DNA from: CAWUKT01 sp963923035
GTDB taxonomy: Bacteria; Bacteroidota; Bacteroidia; J057; JADKCL01
NCBI GenBank assembly: GCA_963923035.1
Contig: CAWUKT010000024.1
Location: 20,449-84,448 of the forward strand
Reading direction: 5' to 3'
DNA: 64,000 nt
Under the pieces are notes generated by a model. That model saw only the letters and a program-made list of their open reading frames with translations, was not told the DNA's origin and searched no databases. Made by a program: the position numbers and the translations under genes. Below, in pieces: positions 52,513 to 60,529 of the stretch (positions are counted from its first letter, which is position 1; each line of letters starts with the position of its first letter).

Positions 52513-54315
52513 ATGGAAACTACTGTAGAAAATAAGACTCAAAACCTCGGTGGAGGTGAGTTCCTGATTAAAGAAACCCATTTCCAGGACGTATTTATTC
52601 CCGAAGAATGGAACGAAGAGCAGCGGATGATCGCCCAAATGTGCGACGACTTCCTTTCCGCTGAAGTCCATCCGATCCTGGACCGCATCGACTCCATGAA
52701 GGAGCCGGAACTGATGCCGACATTGCTCCGCAAGGCCGCCGATCTGGGCCTCCTCGCAGCCGGTCTCCCCGAAGAGTACGGCGGCATGGGCATGGACTTC
52801 CTGACCCAAATGCTCCTCACTGAGCACCTCGGCCCGGGCCACTCCTTCTCCGTAGGCTTCTCCGCCCATACCGGCATTGGTACCCTGCCGACCCTGTACT
52901 TCGGTACCGAAGAACAAAAGCAGACCTACCTCCCCAAGCTCGCATCGGGTGAGTGGCTCGCTTCCTACTGCCTCACCGAGCCCGGCTCTGGTTCCGATGC
53001 CCTCGGCGCCAAGTCCACCGCTGCCCTCAGCGAAGACGGCTCTTACTATAACCTGACCGGTCAGAAGATCTGGATCACCAACGGTGGTTTCGCCGATCTC
53101 TTCACCGTCTTTGCCAAAGTTGACGGCAAAGCATTCACCGGCTTCCTCGTTCCGGCCACCGCTGAAGGCGTTTCCCGGGGTGAAGAAGAGCACAAGATGG
53201 GCATCAAAGGTTCTTCCACCCGCGCCATCTTCTTCCAGGACGTGAAGGTTCCGACCGACCACCTCCTCGGTGAAATCGGCAAAGGCCACAAGATCGCCTT
53301 CAACATCCTGAACATTGGCCGGATCAAGCTCGCAGCTGCCGCCATCGGCGGTGCCAAAGCGGCCATCACCCAGACCGTTCAGTACGCCAACGAGCGCGTC
53401 CAGTTCAAAGTGCCGATCTCTACTTTCGGCGCCATCCAGCACAAGATCGCTGAGCAGGCCATCCGCGTCTACGCCCTCGAGTCTGCCACCTACCGTGCTT
53501 CCAAGAACATCCAGGACAAAGAGCATGAGCTCCAGGCCAGCGGCATGAGCTACGCTGACGCTCTCCTCGGCGGTGCTGAAGAGTACGCCATCGAATGTGC
53601 CCTCCTGAAAGTCCTCGGTTCTGAAGTGGTTGACTACGTCGTCGACGAAGGTGTCCAGGTCTTTGGTGGCAACGGCTTCTCCGCCGACTACCCCATGGAC
53701 CGCGCTTACCGCGATGCCCGTATCAACCGGATCTTCGAAGGTACCAACGAAATCAACCGCCTCCTGGGCATCGACATGATCCTGAAGCGTGCCCTCGGTG
53801 GCCGTCTCGACCTCATGGGCCCGGTCATGGCCATCCAGAATGAACTGACTTCCATCCCGAGCTTCGGTGGTGACGAGGAGACTGGTCCTTTGGCCAAGGA
53901 ACTCAAGGCCGTCCGGAACTTCAAGAAGTCCATCCTGATGGTGAGTGGTGCTGCTGTCCAGCAGCTGATGGAAAAGATGCAGCATGAGCAGGAACTGATC
54001 ATGAACCTCGCCGACATGGGCATCTACACCTACGCCGCTGAGTCTGCCATCCTCCGTACTCAGAAACTGATCTCCATCCGGGGTGAAGAAGCCTGCGCCC
54101 GTCAGATCGACATGACCCGCGCTTATGTGTACGACGCCGCTGACTACATCAACAAGCACGGCAAAGACGCCATCAACTCCTTCGCCGAAGGTGATATGCA
54201 GCGCATGTTGCTGATGGGCCTCAAGCGTTTCACCAAGGTCGACTCCGTCAATGTCAAGGAACTCCGCCGGAACATTGCTGCGACCCTGATCGAAGCCAAT
54301 GAGTACTGCTTCTAA
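52513..54315 (+). CDS. Acyl-CoA dehydrogenase, long form
   Basis: This flavoenzyme makes the first double bond in beta-oxidation. The 600-residue protein has the usual fold (about 30-420) with YCLTEPGSGSDALGAKSTA, KIWITNGG, the FAD-binding RVQFKVPISTFGAIQHKIA and IFEGTNEINRLLG, whose Glu is the likely catalytic base in this family. A helical C-terminal extension (about 430-600) makes it resemble VLCAD/ACAD9-type enzymes. Extremely biased codon use points to strong expression. It is separated from the thiolase by a terminator. Confidence 0.95.
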   Translation: METTVENKTQNLGGGEFLIKETHFQDVFIPEEWNEEQRMIAQMCDDFLSAEVHPILDRIDSMKEPELMPTLLRKAADLGLLAAGLPEEYGGMGMDFLTQMLLTEHLGPGHSFSVGFSAHTGIGTLPTLYFGTEEQKQTYLPKLASGEWLASYCLTEPGSGSDALGAKSTAALSEDGSYYNLTGQKIWITNGGFADLFTVFAKVDGKAFTGFLVPATAEGVSRGEEEHKMGIKGSSTRAIFFQDVKVPTDHLLGEIGKGHKIAFNILNIGRIKLAAAAIGGAKAAITQTVQYANERVQFKVPISTFGAIQHKIAEQAIRVYALESATYRASKNIQDKEHELQASGMSYADALLGGAEEYAIECALLKVLGSEVVDYVVDEGVQVFGGNGFSADYPMDRAYRDARINRIFEGTNEINRLLGIDMILKRALGGRLDLMGPVMAIQNELTSIPSFGGDEETGPLAKELKAVRNFKKSILMVSGAAVQQLMEKMQHEQELIMNLADMGIYTYAAESAILRTQKLISIRGEEACARQIDMTRAYVYDAADYINKHGKDAINSFAEGDMQRMLLMGLKRFTKVDSVNVKELRRNIAATLIEANEYCF

Positions 54316-54340
54316 TTGAATTAAGCGACTATAGATAATG

Positions 54341-54368
54341 AAAAAGCCACCTTTCGGGGTGGCTTTTT
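54341..54368. terminator. Bidirectional terminator between acyl-CoA dehydrogenase and lspA
   Basis: AAAAAGCCACC at 54341-54351, loop TTTCGG, and GGTGGCTTTTT at 54358-54368 form a perfect 11-bp stem with A and T runs on both sides. The flanking genes are convergent. Confidence 0.95.
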
Positions 54369-54399
54369 CTATGCTTGGGTTTCAAGTTTCGGGGAAGGA

Positions 54400-54912
54400 T
54401 CAGGAAGCAGAAATCTCCTGCTTTTTCGCCATGCGCATCTTGACAAAGTAGGCCATGATGAAGAGGATGATGCCAAATACGATGTACATGTCGGCCACGT
54501 TGAAGATGCCGGTATGCCATCCGAAGGCGTACATGATCATGAAATCGACGACTTTGCCCGCGATGACGCGGTCGATGATGTTGCCGATGCCGCCCGCGGC
54601 GATCAGCGCAAACGCAATGTTCTCGAGGAGGGTGAGGGTATTCGAACGGAGGAGGTAGACCATCAGTCCGATCAGGACCATTCCCGGGAGAATGGTCAGC
54701 AGGACCAGCTTCAGCGTGGGCGGAAGGCTGGAGCCGAGGCTCAGGAAAGCACCGTCGTTCTCCACGAAGGTCAACCGGAAGAAGCCGCCGAGGTAAGACT
54801 CGGTGGGCTGCCCCATCAGCGTATCCTTGGCGATGTATTTGGTGATTTGGTCCAGGGCCACACCCACCGCGATGATGAGCGAGAAAAGGACGTATTTGTT
54901 CATTTTGCGCAT
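54400..54912 (-). CDS. lspA: Lipoprotein signal peptidase (signal peptidase II)
   Basis: LspA removes signal peptides from diacylated prolipoproteins in the inner membrane. The 170-residue protein has four membrane helices and both catalytic-aspartate motifs: GGIGNIIDRVIAGKVVDFM and FNVADMYIV. The N-terminal VGVALDQITKYIA is the conserved first helix. An internal start at 54903 (MNKYVLF) is also possible. The gene is 18 bp downstream of the hypothetical gene at 54931-55836 on the same strand, so they may share a transcript. Confidence 0.97.
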   Translation of the reverse strand: MRKMNKYVLFSLIIAVGVALDQITKYIAKDTLMGQPTESYLGGFFRLTFVENDGAFLSLGSSLPPTLKLVLLTILPGMVLIGLMVYLLRSNTLTLLENIAFALIAAGGIGNIIDRVIAGKVVDFMIMYAFGWHTGIFNVADMYIVFGIILFIMAYFVKMRMAKKQEISAS

Positions 54913-54930
54913 AGGCGTCCGGACCGGGGA

Positions 54931-55836
54931 TTAATTGTTGCCGGGGGTAAATTCAGACAGGACCAATTGCTCGTGGTCGGATTCCCATTTCGCCAGCCCG
55001 ATCCCTTTGGCAAAGTACTGGATGTGGGTTCTCGTTTCCATTTTGTCCTCGAAAATCTTGAACAGCTCCACCCGGATCTTCACGCAGTCTTTCAACTCTC
55101 CGAACGGCACGCTGACGTCCTCATTGTTTTCCTGGGTGAGGATGACAAAGACATCGTCGTGCTTCCAAATGGTATAAAGCATGTCCCCTTCCTTGCCCTG
55201 CGTATTGTACACGTACTGGGAGGAGTAAGGATCATTCGGCGCCAGTTTTTCCAGCTCTTCCACCGAACCAGCATCTACCGTCCCGGTCAGGCTTTTGTCC
55301 TTGTAGTAGAAGGTGCCGTCCCAATACTGACTGAAATGGACGCTGTGAGCATCGTTGTCCTGGAAAAAGTAGTAGTCCCGGCCGTGGGCCGCCGTCTTGT
55401 GCGTCGTCCAATCAAAGGACCGACCCGGATTCTGAACGCCGGTAAACACAAAGTGGGCCCCCTCGTGCATGGGGAAATAGTCTTCGGCGCTGGCGGGAGC
55501 CGCAGCTGTATTTTCCGGAACCGGGGTTTGTCCGCCTCCATTCGCTTCAAAGTACTCCACAATCCGCTCACCCTCGGGCTCGGCCACCGCATAGGCAAAT
55601 CCTTTGGAGGCGTGCATGGCCAGGGTCGCCAGCGCCACTCCCATTTCCTCCCAATCCTGCTCCCCTGCATTGCCGGCCTCAATGTTCATGAGCATCACTC
55701 CTTCCCCCCGAAAACTATCCTGCAAGCCCATGGCATCCGCTTCCAATGCCTCCGCTTCTGTCTCAGCCATCGCCAATTCCAGCGTGGCCTGATCCTTGAA
55801 TTGAAATATGCCTTTGTATGTTTGTCGAAATCCCAT
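54931..55836 (-). CDS. Hypothetical protein, 301 residues
   Basis: I prefer the ATG at 55836 (MGFRQTYKGIFQFKDQ) over an earlier in-frame one at 55902, because the shorter form starts with a folded-looking strand. The protein is acidic and has no signal peptide. Residues 1-100 look like an alpha-beta domain (TLELAMAETEAEALEADAM, GVMLMNIEAGN); an Ala/Pro-rich linker near 110-125 leads to a strand-rich second half (HFVFTGVQNPGRSFDWTTH, YYFFQDNDAHSVHFSQYWD, MLYTIWKHDDVFVILTQEN). No family recognised. Confidence 0.65.
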   Translation of the reverse strand: MGFRQTYKGIFQFKDQATLELAMAETEAEALEADAMGLQDSFRGEGVMLMNIEAGNAGEQDWEEMGVALATLAMHASKGFAYAVAEPEGERIVEYFEANGGGQTPVPENTAAAPASAEDYFPMHEGAHFVFTGVQNPGRSFDWTTHKTAAHGRDYYFFQDNDAHSVHFSQYWDGTFYYKDKSLTGTVDAGSVEELEKLAPNDPYSSQYVYNTQGKEGDMLYTIWKHDDVFVILTQENNEDVSVPFGELKDCVKIRVELFKIFEDKMETRTHIQYFAKGIGLAKWESDHEQLVLSEFTPGNN

Positions 55837-56160
55837 TGGATGAACTTTGTTGCCGTTTTTTTTCGGCCTGATAGAACTATTTCCGGGGCTAATTTGACCC
55901 AAAGAATTGAAAAAGTAAAGGGGCGGCGGGGGAATTTCAATGCTAAACTTCCAGAATCCCGGCAGGAGGTCACTACAAGGGAAATGCGGGAAGGGGAAGC
56001 GGGAAAAAAGAAATGTTGTTGGAAAAAATAGGTCCTGCCTCCAGGGGACAATAAATACCTGACTGTCAGGAGAAAAAAGGTGGATTGAAACGAAGAAAAA
56101 TACCAGCCAGGCCAGGGCAATTTGGGGGAAGCCCCTTGAAATGTTCTTCCAAGTGGATTA

Positions 56161-56182
56161 ACTTTGTATTGCAAAGTACTTT
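56161..56182. promoter_or_regulatory. Shared operator, copy 1, overlapping the promoter
   Basis: The 22-bp site is ACTTTGT, 3 bp, GCAAAGTACTTT. It contains the dyad ACTTTG...CAAAGT and the overlapping perfect palindrome AAAGTACTTT. The promoter element TAACTTTG (56159-56166), an exact TAnnTTTG match, overlaps its left half, so a bound protein should block transcription of the unit that starts at 56185. A near-identical site is at 57116. Confidence 0.75.
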
Positions 56183-56184
56183 AT

Positions 56185-56802
56185 ATGGAGAATATTCAAG
56201 AGCATCTGAAGGATATCTCTGAGATCCGCAACCTGATGGAGAAGAACTCCAAGTTCCTCTCATTGAGCGGGTTGTCGGGCATCAGCGCCGGAGTCTGCGG
56301 TCTGATCGGGATGGCCATCGCCTGGTACGCCCTCGACTATGACCCGGCTGGCCGGGTCGTCTACGGGGTTCCATCCATGGGGATGGAACTCTTCTTCGTC
56401 GTCCTCGCGGTCTCCGTCCTGGCCGCCGCCCTTGGCTCGGCCCTCTTCTTCTCCCGCCGCATGGCCCAGCGCCGCAAGCTCCCCCTCTGGAACGCCACCG
56501 CCAAACGCATGCTCGTGGACCTCGCGGTCCCCCTCCTCGCCGGCGGCATCCTCTGCGTCATCCAGCTCCAACAAGGGTACTACGACCTCCTCCCCGGGAC
56601 CACCCTCGTCTTTTACGGACTCGGCCTCTTCACCGCCCACCGCCATACCATCACCGAAGTGCGGTGGCTCGCCATCTGTGAGATTGGCCTCGGACTCCTG
56701 GCCGCGACCCTGCCCGGCTTTGGCCTCATCTTCTGGGGCATTGGATTTGGGCTCCTGCACATCGTATACGGCACCATCATGTACCTCAAATACGAGAAGT
56801 GA
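56185..56802 (+). CDS. Inner-membrane protein upstream of an HTH_34 regulator
   Basis: I start at the ATG at 56185 (MENIQEHLKDISEIRNLMEK), because the upstream TTG would lie inside the operator. The 205-residue protein has a short soluble N-terminus and about six hydrophobic helices (SLSGLSGISAGVCGLIGMAI, FFVVLAVSVLAAALGSALFF, AVPLLAGGILCVIQLQQG, IGLGLLAATLPGFGLIFWG). Genes of this type commonly precede small winged-helix regulators in Bacteroidota. It overlaps the regulator by 4 bp (GTGA) and probably senses or modulates it. Confidence 0.8.
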   Translation: MENIQEHLKDISEIRNLMEKNSKFLSLSGLSGISAGVCGLIGMAIAWYALDYDPAGRVVYGVPSMGMELFFVVLAVSVLAAALGSALFFSRRMAQRRKLPLWNATAKRMLVDLAVPLLAGGILCVIQLQQGYYDLLPGTTLVFYGLGLFTAHRHTITEVRWLAICEIGLGLLAATLPGFGLIFWGIGFGLLHIVYGTIMYLKYEK

Positions 56803-57095
56803 AAGATTTCCTCGACAAGATCAACAAGCTGTTTGAGAATCGGGTGCGGCTGGCGGTGATGTCGCTCCTCATGGTCGAGGAATGGATGGACTTCGGGCGG
56901 CTCAAGGAGACCCTCGATCTCACGGACGGCAACTTATCGAGCCACATTGCGAAACTGGAAGGGAAAGGCTATGTGGAGGTGAGGAAGCAGTTTGTCGGGA
57001 AAAAGCCCCAGACCAGTTACCGGGCGACCCCAGCCGGTCGCAGAGCCTTCCAGGATCACCTGGATGCCCTCGAAAAGATCATCCGCGGCGGTTAG
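56799..57095 (+). CDS. Winged-helix transcriptional regulator (HTH_34 family)
   Basis: The start is GTG at 56799, overlapping the TGA of the membrane protein. The 98-residue protein is a compact winged helix: FENRVRLAVMSLLMVEEWMDFGRLKETLDLTDGN (split across helices 1-3), recognition helix LSSHIAKLEGKGYVEVRKQF and wing TSYRATPAGRRAF. This matches the HTH_34/MarR-like one-domain type. It is the likely binder of the two 22-bp operators at 56161 and 57116, because one controls its own unit. Confidence 0.9.
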   Translation: MKDFLDKINKLFENRVRLAVMSLLMVEEWMDFGRLKETLDLTDGNLSSHIAKLEGKGYVEVRKQFVGKKPQTSYRATPAGRRAFQDHLDALEKIIRGG

Positions 57096-57115
57096 CCCAT
57101 TTTTTTTGACCATTT

Positions 57116-57137
57116 ACTTTGTGCCGCAAAGTACTTT
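57116..57137. promoter_or_regulatory. Shared operator, copy 2
   Basis: This site has the same ACTTTGT and GCAAAGTACTTT halves as the site at 56161; only the 3-bp spacer differs, so 19 of 22 bases agree. It lies 13 bp before the ATG of the ferritin-like gene, which is therefore probably controlled by the HTH_34 protein as well. Confidence 0.75.
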
Positions 57138-57150
57138 TAATACTTATCTC

Positions 57151-57933
57151 ATGAAGACCAACAACGAATTCAGATTGTGGGTGGGATGGTTTCGGGAGAA
57201 TGAACCCTGCCAGGTCCCCTGGAACGACCACGTGCCCTTGGCCGATGTCACCCGCGAGCGGGTGCAAGGGCCGCTTCGCCTCTTCCAAAGAGGCGAAAGC
57301 TCCGATGCGCGCCACCTGCTGCGCAAGGTGCAGCGCTATGCCTACCGGACCGGCCAGGTCGATTATTACCGGGCCATCGAGATGCTCATCGCCGAAGAAC
57401 ACCGCCACGCCACCTGGCTCGGCGAGTTCATGGCCCTCGAAGATATCCGACCGACGAAATCCAATGGCTTGGACACCCTCTTCCGGACAGCCCGCCACCG
57501 GCTGCCTCTGCCGGGGGCCATCGGTCTGCTGATGGTGGCGGAGATCATCGCCCAGCCCTTCTACGAAGCCTTACACGACGCGACTCCTTCCGCGGTCCTG
57601 AAAACCATTTGCAAGCAAATCCTGGCCGACGAAGCGCTCCACCTCCGCTTCCAGGCCCATGCCCTCCGCCATTTCCGGGCGACAATGGGGGTATTTCCCC
57701 AGTGGGCGCTTGATTTGGGGGTCAGGGCAGCTTTGAAAACCGCGCTGCACCTCCTTTGGCCAGCCACAAATGAGCTTTTCCTGGAATCCGGGGTCTATTT
57801 TCCCCAGCTCTACCACCGCTGCCACGCCCAGCTGGATCAGTTGTGGGCGATTGTGCGGGGAGAAGCCCCGCTCACCGCGCCCTTGCTCCACGAATATGAC
57901 CTCCGTCGGACTTTTTTACAGGCGGCTTGCTGA
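57151..57933 (+). CDS. Ferritin-like di-iron protein
   Basis: I start at the ATG at 57151 (MKTNNEFRLWVGWFRENEPC), directly behind the operator. The 260-residue protein is helical and has two carboxylate-histidine pairs typical of the ferritin-like di-iron fold: AIEMLIAEEHRHATWL near 75-90 (E-x-x-H) and ICKQILADEALHLRFQAHA near 153-171 (E-x-x-H), with further Glu residues in EIIAQPFYEALHDA. It could be an oxygenase or an iron/peroxide-handling protein; its regulation by the neighbour's repressor suggests a stress-linked role. No close family name is certain. Confidence 0.75.
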   Translation: MKTNNEFRLWVGWFRENEPCQVPWNDHVPLADVTRERVQGPLRLFQRGESSDARHLLRKVQRYAYRTGQVDYYRAIEMLIAEEHRHATWLGEFMALEDIRPTKSNGLDTLFRTARHRLPLPGAIGLLMVAEIIAQPFYEALHDATPSAVLKTICKQILADEALHLRFQAHALRHFRATMGVFPQWALDLGVRAALKTALHLLWPATNELFLESGVYFPQLYHRCHAQLDQLWAIVRGEAPLTAPLLHEYDLRRTFLQAAC

Positions 57934-58046
57934 TTGACCATGAAACACTTCTGCCTCGAACAACTTGCCCGCTGGACCAGCAGCCATTATGCCCGCCGCT
58001 GGAACTCCTTTTTCATTCTCCTAACCCTTCTCAAACCCCCACGTCC

Positions 58047-59591
58047 ATGATCCACCGATTGCCCCTTCGCTTTCTCTTGCTGGCCCTGTTTGCCCTCAGC
58101 TTCCACTCCTGCTTTTGGTTGGAAAAGCTCTCTCTGAACCTCGTCCTGTACATCCTGCTGGCGGGGGGAACGAGTCTGCTCCTCCAACGGGAGGCCCTGA
58201 AAAACCGCTACGTACAACTCACCGGATTGGGGACGCTCCTGATCGGATGCTTCGTGCTGGTCCACGCTTCGACGATGGCCCGGGTCGGCATGGTGCTGAG
58301 TTTCTCTGTATTTCTGGGCTTTGTGTACGCGCCGGAGATGCGTTCACTGCCCATGGTTATGGTCGGAAGCGTCACTGCCCCGTTCATTGGGTTCTTCAAG
58401 ACCCTTGAAGTCGGGTTGATGCGGATGAGTGGTCACCACCGGGCCAATCTGCGTCCGTGGCAGCGAAAATGGCGTCGCTATGCCCTGGTTTCGGTGGTTC
58501 CATTGGTTCTGGTGGTCGTCTTCGCGGGTCTTTTCGGCGTGGCCAATGAACACTTCGGGGCCTTGATGGACCAGGCATTTGGGCAATTGGGGCAGGTCAT
58601 TGAAGAACTGCTGATGGCGCTTTCGCCGGAGCGCCTGATCATGCTGATTCTGGGAACCATCATTGGGACCTGGACCCTGTTTCGGGTCAAGCCCGCCTGG
58701 CTGGCCCGGACGGATGCCACGGCGCCGGTGGACCTCACCCGCAAGCGTCGGCGGCGGCCCCGTTTCTTCCGCACGCTCGCCCTGCGCCGCGAATACACGA
58801 CCGCCCTGCTGGCGGTCGGCGCCATCAACGTATTGACCCTCCTCCAAAATGGACTCGACTTCTACCACGTCTGGATTGCATTTGACCCGACCTCGCTCAA
58901 CCTCACGCAATTCGTCCACGAAGGCACCTATGTCCTGATCTTAAGCATCCTCCTCGCGATGGGCATCATGTTCTACTTTTTTCGCGGCAACCTCAATTTT
59001 CTTCAGCAGAACCACTGGCTGCGCACCCTCACCTATGTCTGGATTGGCCAGAACCTCTTCATGGTCCTCTCCGTCGCCCTCCGCAATTACCATTATATCA
59101 CGGAGAGTGGGCTCGCCTACAAGCGCATTGGGGTTTTCTTTTTCCTGGCCCTGACTGCATTTGGCCTCATTACCCTCGCCCTCAAAATCCGCCGCCGTAA
59201 AACGGTATGGCAGGTGGTCCGCGTCAATGGCTGGGCGACCTACGCGGTCTTGATTCTCCTGTCGGCCTTCAATTGGGATGGGTTGATCACCCGCTATAAC
59301 CTGACCTATACTCCGGACAAGCTCGACGTCCAATTCCTGATGGACATGTCCGACAAAACCCTGCCCCTGCTCTGGGAACACCAGGACCTCTTTGCGGAGC
59401 GGGCTTGCTACGATGATGGCAGCTATATCTTCGGCCGGGAGTGGATGCCGGCGCAGGATGTGTTGGAACGACGTATCATTCAACTCCACCGCCGCCAGGA
59501 ACATCGCACTTGGATGAGCTGGAATCTTGGCGATGCGCGGGCAATGTCGTATTTTGAGGGTCAAACAACTGATTTCGATGCAGATTGGTAA
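58047..59591 (+). CDS. DUF4173/DUF4153-like membrane protein
   Basis: I start at the ATG at 58047 (MIHRLPLRFLLLALFALSF). The 514-residue protein has about 12 helices. The central stretch matches DUF4173: FVHEGTYVLILSILLAMGIM, YFFRGNLNFLQQNHWL, LFMVLSVALRNYHYITESG and LAYKRIGVFFFLALTAFG. A hydrophilic C-terminus follows (about 430-514). The function of this family is not known. The next gene overlaps its end by 14 bp, indicating an operon with the small membrane and MOSC genes. Confidence 0.85.
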   Translation: MIHRLPLRFLLLALFALSFHSCFWLEKLSLNLVLYILLAGGTSLLLQREALKNRYVQLTGLGTLLIGCFVLVHASTMARVGMVLSFSVFLGFVYAPEMRSLPMVMVGSVTAPFIGFFKTLEVGLMRMSGHHRANLRPWQRKWRRYALVSVVPLVLVVVFAGLFGVANEHFGALMDQAFGQLGQVIEELLMALSPERLIMLILGTIIGTWTLFRVKPAWLARTDATAPVDLTRKRRRRPRFFRTLALRREYTTALLAVGAINVLTLLQNGLDFYHVWIAFDPTSLNLTQFVHEGTYVLILSILLAMGIMFYFFRGNLNFLQQNHWLRTLTYVWIGQNLFMVLSVALRNYHYITESGLAYKRIGVFFFLALTAFGLITLALKIRRRKTVWQVVRVNGWATYAVLILLSAFNWDGLITRYNLTYTPDKLDVQFLMDMSDKTLPLLWEHQDLFAERACYDDGSYIFGREWMPAQDVLERRIIQLHRRQEHRTWMSWNLGDARAMSYFEGQTTDFDADW

Positions 59592-60030
59592 AATTATCGG
59601 CCGCGCCTTGCTCGCTTCCCTGGAAGCCAACCTGCTCGTCCTCCCGGCGAGCCTGTTGGTGTTCTACCCCTTCATCCAGCAATATGAATTGCAGGCAGAA
59701 TGGCAGCACTGGGTCGGCAGTGGGCTCTTTGGCCTGGGCGCAGGCCTGGTCATCTCGTGGGGCCTCCTGGTTCCGGCCACCGTGGTCCTGGAGACCCGAA
59801 AGCGCAGCATGTCGCGGCAAGAATTGGCGGGTTCGCTGGGCACGCTGAGCCTGGCCCTGCTCATCTTTGCCACCCTTACCTACAAAGGATTTTCCCGGCC
59901 CGGCGACCAGGGCAAGACCTTGCTCTTCGCCCTCCTCATGACGATCATGATCGTCACCTGGGCCTATACCATCCGCTACAAAAACCGCATCCGAAACACC
60001 GAAGCTCCCGCTCCAAACACCCCCGATTGA
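59578..60030 (+). CDS. Small four-helix membrane protein of unknown function
   Basis: I start at the ATG at 59578 (MQIGKIIGRALLASLEANLL), which overlaps the previous gene by 14 bp. The 150-residue product has four hydrophobic segments (LLVLPASLLVFYPFI, WVGSGLFGLGAGLVISWGLL, LAGSLGTLSLALLIFATLTY, LLFALLMTIMIVTWAYTI) and a short Lys/Pro tail. No family recognised. It is 2 bp before the MOSC gene and likely co-transcribed. Confidence 0.75.
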   Translation: MQIGKIIGRALLASLEANLLVLPASLLVFYPFIQQYELQAEWQHWVGSGLFGLGAGLVISWGLLVPATVVLETRKRSMSRQELAGSLGTLSLALLIFATLTYKGFSRPGDQGKTLLFALLMTIMIVTWAYTIRYKNRIRNTEAPAPNTPD

Positions 60031-60032
60031 AC

Positions 60033-60527
60033 ATGAGTGCCGAAAAACCTTTAGCCGCCCTGCGCAGCACCTTTGCTTTTCCCGGTGAAGTCAAGTGGAT
60101 TGGCATCCGACCCGCCAAGAAAGAAGCCCTGGAGACGCCCGATTCGGTCGAAGCCATTGCGAACAAAGGCCTCGCCGGAGACCGTTATACCAAAAAGGCG
60201 GTTCCGGGTGGCAAACGCCAGGTGACCTTGATCCAGGCCGAGCACATCGAAGCCATGGCCGCCATCCTGCGACGGGAACACATCGATCCCGGACTTTTGC
60301 GCCGGAACATCGTGGTCAGCGGGATCAACCTGCAAGGCCTGAAGGAACAACGGATTCGGATTGGGAAGGCGGTGTTGGAGATCACAGGGCCGTGTCATCC
60401 TTGCTCCCGCATGGAAGAGAACCTGGGCCCCGGCGGTTACAGTGCGATGCGGGGCCACGGAGGCTGGTGCTGCAAGGTCGTAGAGGGTGGGGAAATTCGG
60501 GTAGGGGATTCGGTGAAGGGAGAATAG
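60033..60527 (+). CDS. MOSC-domain protein
   Basis: The 164-residue protein is a single MOSC domain, the C-terminal fold of molybdenum cofactor sulfurases. It has KGLAGDRY near 52-59, LIQAEHIEAM, LLRRNIVVSGINLQGL, the conserved cysteine in GPCHPCSRMEENLGPGGY, and GHGGWCCKVVEGGEIRVGD. Such stand-alone proteins may handle sulfur or molybdenum-bound substrates such as N-hydroxylated compounds; the partner is unknown. It ends 2 bp before the convergent histidine kinase. Confidence 0.92.
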   Translation: MSAEKPLAALRSTFAFPGEVKWIGIRPAKKEALETPDSVEAIANKGLAGDRYTKKAVPGGKRQVTLIQAEHIEAMAAILRREHIDPGLLRRNIVVSGINLQGLKEQRIRIGKAVLEITGPCHPCSRMEENLGPGGYSAMRGHGGWCCKVVEGGEIRVGDSVKGE

Positions 60528-60529
60528 CT

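Noticed and set aside
52477..54159. 560-codon minus-strand frame opposite the acyl-CoA dehydrogenase
   Set aside because: It is a codon-bias shadow of the sense gene and crosses the promoter region of that gene.
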